Shown here: positions 59,497 to 64,000 of the stretch, piece by piece
How positions within the stretch are numbered: position 1 is the first letter of the stretch
Layout of the letters: each line of letters starts with the position of its first letter
Program-made: the position numbers and the translations under genes
The notes under the pieces: model-generated
Told to the model about the DNA's origin: nothing
The model's input: the letters and a program-made list of their open reading frames with translations, nothing else
Database searches by the model: none
Assembly: GCF_000381345.1 (NCBI RefSeq)
Contig: NZ_KB906398.1
Location: 1 to 64,000 of the forward strand
DNA from: Deinococcus apachensis DSM 19763
Lineage (GTDB): Bacteria > Deinococcota > Deinococci > Deinococcales > Deinococcaceae
Direction: 5' to 3'
Length of the DNA: 64,000 nt

Positions 59497-59533
59497 TGTG
59501 GATAAGTTGTGCAGCCCTCAATAGTGTGAATAA
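59497..59533 (+). promoter_or_regulatory. Two tandem DnaA-box-like sites
   Basis: TGTGGATAA (59497-59505) and TGTGAATAA (59525-59533) both match the complement of TTATNCACA, with starts 28 bp apart. They lie upstream of the WGxxGxxG gene in an AT-richer stretch. Confidence 0.5.
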
Positions 59534-59692
59534 CTGACGGGGATGTCAGCTTCCGCCGCCGATCTTTGAGCTTCGGTTTGAACTAAAGGCTTTGTAAGGA
59601 TTACTACAAGCTTTTCCGTTTATGGGACGGCTCGCGTTCGTGGCATCGTCCGATGACGACAGAGGGGTGGATTTCCTCTCGGAAGGAAGGTT

Positions 59693-59914
59693 ATGACCAA
59701 TAAAACGAAGAGAGCTCTCTTGGTGCTGACACTGGCGCTTGCGCCCATGCCTGCCTTAGCTCAGGACACCAGTGGCACCACCGACACCACCACGAACGAT
59801 GACAATCGCGGCTTTCCCTGGGGACTACTGGGCCTGATTGGTCTCGCTGGTCTTGCCGGGCGCCGCCGTGAGGAACCCCGCGTGGTCAGCACTACCAGCA
59901 CGACCCAACGCTGA
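59693..59914 (+). CDS. WGxxGxxG-type small secreted protein
   Basis: The 73-residue product has a signal peptide (LLVLTLALAPMPALA), a Thr/Asp/Asn-rich segment and WGLLGLIGLAGLAGRRR near the end, which fits the WGxxGxxG sorting-like C-terminal anchor, followed by RREEP. It is probably surface exposed or membrane anchored. ATG 59693 follows GGAAGGAAGG. A terminator follows at 59934-59953. Confidence 0.75.
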   Translation: MTNKTKRALLVLTLALAPMPALAQDTSGTTDTTTNDDNRGFPWGLLGLIGLAGLAGRRREEPRVVSTTSTTQR

Positions 59915-59933
59915 ATCCCTGCTGTTCTGAACT

Positions 59934-59956
59934 GGGGTGGCTTGCGCCACCCCCTT
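59934..59956 (+). terminator. Terminator of the WGxxGxxG gene
   Basis: GGGGTGGC and GCCACCCC flank TTGC, followed by CTTTG, 20 bp after the stop. Confidence 0.75.
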
Positions 59957-60015
59957 TGTCTGGCCCCTAGGATGAATATGAACCGGGGACGAACCCAACA
60001 CACAGGAGTTCACTC

Positions 60016-61200
60016 ATGCTGATGGTTCCCCCCACCCTCCTCCTCGTCTGGCTGATGGGCCTGCTCTCCCTCGCCCTGCTGGGCGGCAGCGCCTGGTTGA
60101 TCTGGGAGTGGTACGACAACTGGGCCCTGAATCTGCCCGCTGACCGCCGCCTGCTCATCGCAGGCCTGCTCCTGCTCGCCCTCGCCCTGCTTGGACGTTT
60201 CCTGGTCACGCCCTTCCTGGGCCGCCGCCCTAGGAAGGGCGAGGAGGACATGCAGCCTCTCCCCGGGGGCACCGTTCACCGGCTCACCCGTCCCGACGGC
60301 GCCGTTCTGCATGTCGAGTCGTACGGCCCCCAGGACGTCCCCGTCCTGCTGTTCACCCACGGGTGGGGCCTGAGCCGGGCGGAATGGTTCTACGCCCAGC
60401 GTCACCTGGCCGGACGGTACCGGCTCCTGCTGTGGGATCTGCCCGGCCTGGGGCAGTCCAGTCCCCCCCGGGACCGCAACTACGACTTGGAGCGGCTGGC
60501 GGGTCACCTAAAAGCGGTGCTGGATTTGGCAGGTGGGCAGCGGGTCGTCCTCTGCGGGCACAGCATCGGCGGGATGATCACCCTGACCTTTTGCCGCCTG
60601 TTTCCGGAGATGCTCTCGCAGCAGGTGGTGGGGCTGGTGCTGACCCACACCACGCCGACCAATCCCGTCCGTACGGCCTGGGGGGCGCCGGTGCTGCGCC
60701 GCCTCCAGGAACCCCTGCTCCGTCCCCTGTGCTGGTTGACCATCGCCCTGTGGCCGCTGGTGCGGGTGATGAACCTGCTGGCCTTCCTGAATGGCCTGTC
60801 ACACCTGGGGAACCACGTCATGCAGTTCGGGGGGACAGAAACCCGGGGCCAGTTGGACTTCGTGGTCCAGCATGACCTGCGGGCGAACCCGGCGGTGGCG
60901 GCTCGGGGCATGCTGGGGATGATGCGGTACCAGGCGCTGGACGTCCTGCCCACCCTCCGGATCCCGGTCCTGGTGATTGCTGCGGACCGGGACAAGGCAA
61001 CCCTGCCCGAGGCGTCCGACGTGATCACGAGGGAGGCACCTCAAGTTGAGGAGGTCACGCTGGCCCCGGCGGGGCACCTGGGGTTGCTGGAGCAGCACGG
61101 GGGCTGGCTGGGGGCCGTCAGTGCGTTCGCGGACAAGCACCTCTGGCAAGGCCGCGGAGGACGAGCTAGAGCCGTCCTTCGGGAGAATCGAGCTGAATAA
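60016..61200 (+). CDS. Membrane-anchored alpha/beta hydrolase
   Basis: The 394-residue product has two N-terminal hydrophobic helices (LLLVWLMGLLSLALLGGSAW and LLIAGLLLLALALLGRFL) and then an alpha/beta hydrolase domain: oxyanion motif FTHGWG at 113-118, nucleophile Ser183 in GHSIGG, Asp in AADRD and His in PAGHLGLLEQ. It would face the cytoplasm or envelope depending on helix number; substrate unknown. AGGAG precedes the ATG at 60016 (an ATG 6 nt later is also possible). Confidence 0.88.
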   Translation: MLMVPPTLLLVWLMGLLSLALLGGSAWLIWEWYDNWALNLPADRRLLIAGLLLLALALLGRFLVTPFLGRRPRKGEEDMQPLPGGTVHRLTRPDGAVLHVESYGPQDVPVLLFTHGWGLSRAEWFYAQRHLAGRYRLLLWDLPGLGQSSPPRDRNYDLERLAGHLKAVLDLAGGQRVVLCGHSIGGMITLTFCRLFPEMLSQQVVGLVLTHTTPTNPVRTAWGAPVLRRLQEPLLRPLCWLTIALWPLVRVMNLLAFLNGLSHLGNHVMQFGGTETRGQLDFVVQHDLRANPAVAARGMLGMMRYQALDVLPTLRIPVLVIAADRDKATLPEASDVITREAPQVEEVTLAPAGHLGLLEQHGGWLGAVSAFADKHLWQGRGGRARAVLRENRAE

Positions 61201-61239
61201 TTTGACTTCGTGTGTATTCGACGCTATCTTAGAGAAATC

Positions 61240-61268
61240 AAGGGCGACCACGAGTCGCCCTTCTTCTT
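61240..61268 (+). terminator. Terminator of the alpha/beta hydrolase gene
   Basis: AAGGGCGA (61240-61247) and TCGCCCTT (61255-61262) flank a 7-nt loop, followed by CTTCTT, 39 bp after the stop. Confidence 0.85.
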
Positions 61269-61396
61269 CGCCCGCCCCTGACGTACGCCGGTCGGCGGTG
61301 AACAAGCGAGAAGGACCCAAGCGTCGGTCGAGGCCCTGGCAAAGCCGCCTCCCACGCCCGGTGGCTCAGCCAGCCACCTCAGGTCTTTCCGGTGAA

Positions 61397-61515
61397 GGGA
61401 GGCGTCCACCTTGCTCAAAACGGACGCGCGAGCGGGCCGGTTGCAGGCCCCAGACGGGTTCGAGCCCCGTCACCCGCATCCCTCAGGTGACCCTCGCGGT
61501 CGCCTCTTTTTGTTT
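61397..61515 (+). ncRNA. tRNA-like structured RNA candidate with terminator
   Basis: A perfect T arm, ACGGG-TTCGAGC-CCCGT (61454-61470), is preceded by a hairpin with stem GGGCC/GGCCC around GGTTGCA and by stem GCGTCC/GGACGC. Outer bases GGGAGGCG (61397-61404) could pair with CGCATCCC (61475-61482) with one mismatch. A stem AGGTGACC/GGTCGCCT and TTTTT follow at 61485-61510. It is not a canonical tRNA: the 7-base acceptor partner expected for CACCCGC is absent and the middle loop lacks T33. It may be a tRNA 3' remnant left by integration or a tRNA-mimic RNA. Confidence 0.4.
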
Positions 61516-61529
61516 CCAACCGAGTTAAC

Positions 61530-61557
61530 GAAAGCGCCCCTCCAAGAGGAAGGGGCA
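61530..61557 (-). terminator. Terminator of the lasso-type precursor gene
   Basis: On the minus strand GCCCCT and AGGGGC flank TCCTCTTGG with CGCTTTCG after, about 10 bp past the stop. GAAAGCGCCCCTCCA (61530-61544) recurs exactly at 61859-61873, at the similar terminator of the 61911 gene. Confidence 0.6.
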
Positions 61558-61564
61558 ATCGGGA

Positions 61565-61720
61565 TTAGTGGTTGCGGTTACCGATGGGTCCCGGCAGGAC
61601 GATTATACCGGGGTCTTGTCCATATCCAGGTCCAGAGCCCAAAATCAAGGTCCGGGTCAATTGCTTCCAGTTGCCCAGTCGCACGAGCTGCGGTGAGGTG
61701 TACGTCTTCACTGCCGGCAT
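61565..61720 (-). CDS. Orphan lasso-type RiPP precursor peptide, 51 aa
   Basis: The frame from ATG 61718-61720 to TAA 61565-61567 encodes a peptide whose N-terminal half matches the lasso leader signature YxxPxLxxxGxxxxxT exactly: Tyr7, Pro10, Leu12, Gly16 and Thr22 (YTSPQLVRLGNWKQLT). The following 28-29 residues would be the core and are Gly/Pro/Ile-rich with one acidic residue (Asp37). AAGAGGTGAC gives the ribosome binding site. No maturation enzymes (asparagine-synthetase-like cyclase, transglutaminase-like protease, PqqD-like protein) or exporter are in the window. It matches the orphan leader-containing small proteins seen in some bacteria. What the core becomes is not known. Confidence 0.7.
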   Translation of the reverse strand: MPAVKTYTSPQLVRLGNWKQLTRTLILGSGPGYGQDPGIIVLPGPIGNRNH

Positions 61721-61858
61721 TGTCACCTCTTAGGAAGGATGAGGGCTTGCTTCCGATCGCGATCTTAGGGACCCTTGCAGTTTGAGCGAGCGCTCCTGAT
61801 GTCCTATGGTAGCAAGATTAAGCCCTTGTCATCGAATTTAATTAAATGGGGGGTCAAT

Positions 61859-61892
61859 GAAAGCGCCCCTCCAGATCAGGAAGGGCGTTGAT
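61859..61892 (-). terminator. Terminator of the 61911 gene
   Basis: On the minus strand AACGCCCTT and GGGGCGCTT frame a loop of about 12 nt with TTTC after. Its A/G-rich part duplicates the terminator at 61530-61557. Confidence 0.5.
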
Positions 61893-61910
61893 CAGTCGAG
61901 TTGTTGAGAC

Positions 61911-62072
61911 TCACGCGAGGCGGGGCTGGCGGGCCAGGAGCAGGACCTTGATGCGCTGGAGCAGGTTCTCGCGCTCGTTCTGTCCTTGAGCGGCGCGGGC
62001 ATCGCGGTCGCGCTGAGCTTCGGCTCGGAGTTCCTGGGCGCGGTCCTGGGCGGCGTGGAGATAGGCGTTCAT
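61911..62072 (-). CDS. Small helical phage protein, 53 aa
   Basis: ATG 62070-62072 follows AAAGGAG and begins MNAYLHAAQDRAQELRAEAQ with an Arg/Gln/Ala-rich helix, ending KVLLLARQPRLA. It is convergent with the terminator and sits just left of the recombination genes. No family is recognised. Confidence 0.55.
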   Translation of the reverse strand: MNAYLHAAQDRAQELRAEAQRDRDARAAQGQNERENLLQRIKVLLLARQPRLA

Positions 62073-62208
62073 CTTCGTCTCCTTTCGCCGCTCGGTGTCT
62101 CCGCTCGGCTGTCCTTATGGTGCCGGGAGAGACCCTTTTTCCACATCAGCTGAGTGCGCACTCCCTTCTATGCCGAACGGCTCACGCACATGGCGCGACC
62201 AAACTCTT

Positions 62209-62898
62209 TTAGTGCGCCCCCGCCAGTACCGCTTTCGCGTACCGTAGCGGCCCCTCCGCGCCCTCATCCCGCAGCTGCACTGCAAGCGTCAGGACCGCCA
62301 CTGCGTACCGCGCCACCCGCTCCCGGTTCTGGTGCCAGCGGCCGTCCTCCCGGAGCAAGCTGACCGGCGTGGTGTCCGGCGTGTGCCGCAGTTTGTCGAG
62401 CATTTTGCCGAGCTGCATCTGCTCGACGAGCGGAGCGCGGCTCATCGTGGTGATGACCACCCCCACCTCCCCCTCGGTGAATTCGCCCGCAGGCGTCTGG
62501 AGGTAACGGGTCGGGGTGCGGACATTGCTCCCCAAGGTCAGGAAGTCGAGGTCGCTCTCCCCCGGCTCGTAGTGGAAGCTGTACGGGATCTTGACCTCGC
62601 GCATGTCCCACGCCCGCAGCGCCTGGTACCACGCCTCAGCGTAGTCCCGGTATTGCTGAGCCAGGGCCCGTGCCTGGGCCCGCTCCTGTCGGCTGGGGTG
62701 ACCGGCGGGGCGTTGGTAGGCGCGGCGGCGCTCCCTGACCTCCTCGTGGGCTTCGGGCGCGTCCGGAGGGTTGAGGGCTGGGCTGGACTGCTGCTGCGCT
62801 TCCTGGGGTTTGCCAGGAGCGAGGAGGCGGGCGGTCAGGTCGGCCATGTTGAACTTGGGCACGGGCACCTCGGAGGTGGGGGGAAGGAGGAGGGTCAT
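62209..62898 (-). CDS. Phage early protein, 229 aa
   Basis: The product begins MTLLLPPTSEVPVPKFNMAD, has a helical Arg/Gln-rich middle (RQERAQARALAQQYRDYAEA), a WDMREVKIPYSFHYEPGESD segment and a C-terminal helix. Its ATG overlaps the stop of the resolvase-like gene (ATGA). It resembles a single-strand-DNA or recombination accessory protein only by position. Confidence 0.6.
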   Translation of the reverse strand: MTLLLPPTSEVPVPKFNMADLTARLLAPGKPQEAQQQSSPALNPPDAPEAHEEVRERRRAYQRPAGHPSRQERAQARALAQQYRDYAEAWYQALRAWDMREVKIPYSFHYEPGESDLDFLTLGSNVRTPTRYLQTPAGEFTEGEVGVVITTMSRAPLVEQMQLGKMLDKLRHTPDTTPVSLLREDGRWHQNRERVARYAVAVLTLAVQLRDEGAEGPLRYAKAVLAGAH

Positions 62899-63294
62899 AA
62901 CGGGCTCCAGGTGGCGCGGTCGGCGAGGAAGTCCTCGAGCGTCTGCCAGACCGGGCGGCGCTCCTGCGTGAGCACGCGCACCCACCACGTCCGGCACCCG
63001 TTCCAGCGGTGCATCACGAGTGGGGTCTTCCACTCCCCCGCGTCCCAGGTGGCCTGCGCGTCCCACTCGGCGAGTTGCCCGGGGCAGGTCATCTGGCTGG
63101 TGGCCGTCACCTTGCACTCGATGTGGAACCCAGCCAGGGAGGGGCACAGGACGTCTGGGCTGGCGCCGCCCCCCCTTGCGCTGCTGCCCGCGCTCGGCGG
63201 GGAAGCCCAGGGCGGTCAGGGCCCTCGCCAGCTCACGCTCCCCGTTCGCTCCCTTACGGCGGGAGTTCACGGGCTTCTTGTAGGGGGCGGTCAC
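62895..63294 (-). pseudogene. Holliday-junction resolvase-like nuclease, single-base frameshift
   Basis: From GTG 63292-63294 (GGAGG 6 nt upstream) the frame reads KKPVNSRRKGANGERELARA up to RGQQRKGG. The conserved continuation GGASPDVLCPSLAGFHIECK and TWWVRVLTQERRPVW through the stop at 62895 is in another frame. The shift lies at a run of seven C (63169-63175). The fused reading shows the PD-(D/E)xK pattern: Glu in NGERE, SPDV and IECK. One extra base gives the break (400 nt, not a multiple of 3). If real, the gene is dead or uses slippage. Confidence 0.75.
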
Positions 63295-63368
63295 GCGGCC
63301 CTCCGCACGGCCACACATCTGCCCAAGAACCATCTTGACTTGTGAGAGGATGATGATGGAGGTACAAC

Positions 63369-63695
63369 ATGAAACGAACGGCTGCTGTCGCGCTGACCCT
63401 TGTTGCCGCCCTCGCCTCGTGCGCGCCCCGCTATAACCCTCAGGGGGCCAAGCTGGACGCCGACCTGACCTGCTCCGAGATTCGTTCTGAGGTTGCCCGC
63501 GCGCAAAGTGCCAGAACCGAAGCCCAAAAGCAGAAGGGGTTGAGCGGGCAGAACGTCGCTTGGGCGCTCTTCTTCCTCCCCGGAATCATTGGTAACGAGT
63601 ACAACAACAGCCAGGTCATTAAGGTTGCAGATGAGCGAATCGCCACCCTGAATAGCCTCTACACCCGCAAAGGCTGCACGGACACCACCCCTTAA
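63369..63695 (+). CDS. Moron-like lipoprotein, 108 aa
   Basis: The product has a lipobox signal (LTLVAALASC, Cys18), then LTCSEIRSEVARAQSARTEA and an ALFFLPGIIGNEYNNSQVIK segment ending in KGC. The ATG follows GGAGGT. It is on the plus strand, antisense to the early operon, and closed by a perfect terminator, the layout of a moron expressed in the lysogen. Phage lipoproteins of this size often block superinfection; that is an inference here. Confidence 0.75.
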   Translation: MKRTAAVALTLVAALASCAPRYNPQGAKLDADLTCSEIRSEVARAQSARTEAQKQKGLSGQNVAWALFFLPGIIGNEYNNSQVIKVADERIATLNSLYTRKGCTDTTP

Positions 63696-63707
63696 ACCTG
63701 AGGTGGT

Positions 63708-63743
63708 GAGCAGAGAGAGGGGAACGCACCCCTCTCTCTGCTC
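63708..63743 (+). terminator. Perfect 15-bp terminator of the lipoprotein gene
   Basis: GAGCAGAGAGAGGGG (63708-63722) and CCCCTCTCTCTGCTC (63729-63743) are fully complementary around AACGCA, followed by TTG. It lies 12 bp after the stop. Confidence 0.9.
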
Positions 63744-63803
63744 TTGTACGTCCATCGGCAAGGGCTGGTCCACCAGATATCTGTTGTCGTCATTCGTCGT
63801 CAT
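63744..63803 (-). pseudogene. Truncated early gene start interrupted by the moron
   Basis: ATG 63801-63803 with GAGGTGA 6 nt upstream and 10 bp after the RusA stop begins MTTNDDNRYLVDQPLPMDVQ. Beyond that the frame crosses the moron terminator and runs antisense to the lipoprotein. The sensible part is only about 20 codons, as if the insertion of the moron cut the gene. Confidence 0.4.
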
Positions 63804-63813
63804 AGGGGTCACC

Positions 63814-64000
63814 TCAGAAGAGCGTGCTGCCCAGGGGCACGATCTGCACGACCATCCGGCCGCGCGGGCACACTTCACCCCGCCGCACGATCAACTCGTC
63901 GATCAGGCTGTCGTCCGCCCAGACCTGTGCATGCGTGAGGGCATCCTCCAGCGCCTTCGGGATATTGCTGAGGTCCCGGGCGCGCTTGTCCGGCGGGCAA
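63814..64000 (-). CDS. rusA: RusA-family crossover junction endonuclease (partial)
   Basis: The minus-strand frame enters from the right edge and ends at TGA 63814-63816, giving 61 C-terminal residues: CPPDKRARDLSNIPKALEDA, HAQVWADDSLIDELIVRRGE and RMVVQIVPLGS. These match RusA resolvases: Asp in PPDKRxRDLxN, and the acidic WADDSLID site. RusA cuts Holliday junctions during phage recombination. The N-terminal half is outside the window. Confidence 0.85.
   Translation of the reverse strand, partial: CPPDKRARDLSNIPKALEDALTHAQVWADDSLIDELIVRRGEVCPRGRMVVQIVPLGSTLF

Larger units (their letters stand above)
59047..59692. other. Intergenic region with remnant and DnaA-box-like sites
   Basis: No intact gene of support is seen. 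It holds a possible transposase-like remnant (59277-59430), two DnaA-box-like 9-mers and the leader of the WGxxGxxG gene with RBS GGAAGGA near 59680. Confidence 0.4.
61201..61564. other. Non-coding stretch with hairpins and a tRNA-like element
   Basis: No supported gene. From left to right it holds the hydrolase terminator, a perfect 7-bp hairpin GGTGGCT/AGCCACC (61360-61378), the tRNA-like element with its terminator and the terminator of the RiPP-like gene on the other strand. Confidence 0.45.

Noticed and set aside
61454..61490. A canonical tRNA gene
   Set aside because: The T arm is perfect, but no GCGGGTG partner for CACCCGC is found upstream and the middle loop lacks T33; kept only as tRNA-like.
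1..64000. CRISPR array or cas genes
   Set aside because: No regularly spaced repeats of 25-40 bp were seen and no Cas-like motif was found.

Overview
The window looks like a piece of a Deinococcus chromosome. Supporting signs are very high GC with GC-rich third codon positions, strong AGGAGG ribosome binding sites beside leaderless genes that start about 6 nt after a TANNNT hexamer, a Thermus/Deinococcus-type minor-pilin operon that includes a very large PilX/ComZ-like protein, and small families known to me mainly from Deinococcus. No rRNA, complete canonical tRNA, intact insertion sequence or CRISPR array is visible.

Region 1 (1-13,000) is chromosomal: small hypothetical genes, two response regulators ending tail to tail with no kinase beside them, an AT-richer Ig-like lipoprotein that looks acquired, a trypsin-like lipoprotein protease, a ribbon-helix-helix/HTH regulator, and a four-gene type IV minor-pilin operon (12457 down to 8890). 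An acidic protein of about 90 residues recurs on the minus strand: three readable copies (154, 3836, 7646) and one decayed copy (about 12,900). A DUF6504-like protein is present twice (1951 and 17469).

Region 2 (13,000-19,000) is accessory: an HNH endonuclease, two small phage-like genes diverging from an XRE repressor across a shared palindromic operator, an AT-rich two-gene unit whose second product has a C-terminal HEPN RNase motif (a candidate abortive-infection system), then VOC-fold and TIM-barrel-like genes.

Region 3 (19,000-57,200) is a siphovirus-type prophage read mainly right to left: small and large terminase, portal, S49 protease/scaffold, decoration protein, capsid, connectors, tail tube, tail chaperones with a -1 frameshift site, a 2458-residue tape measure with an embedded cysteine peptidase domain, hub, several fibres and spikes, exported proteins, amidase endolysin and holin-like genes. 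A cargo cassette (DinB-like protein, small membrane protein and HTH regulator behind tandem palindromes) sits between the chaperones and the tape measure. Plus-strand genes with TAGGGT-ATG leaderless starts are interleaved at 54.9-57.9 kb.

Region 4 (57,200-64,000) holds a homocysteine S-methyltransferase, tandem DnaA-box-like sites, a WGxxGxxG protein, an alpha/beta hydrolase, a tRNA-like RNA candidate, a 51-codon orphan lasso-type RiPP precursor, then phage recombination genes (frameshifted Holliday-junction-resolvase-like gene, RusA running off the edge) interrupted by a lipoprotein moron. No integrase is in the window, so the prophage probably continues past 64,000.

Five lesions or unusual starts were seen in phage genes: a 28-bp duplication at the small-terminase start, an ATC or ATT start for the portal gene, one missing base in a minor tail gene, one extra G in the resolvase gene, and the (normal) programmed slip in the tail chaperone. 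Either this prophage is decaying or some homopolymers are misassembled.
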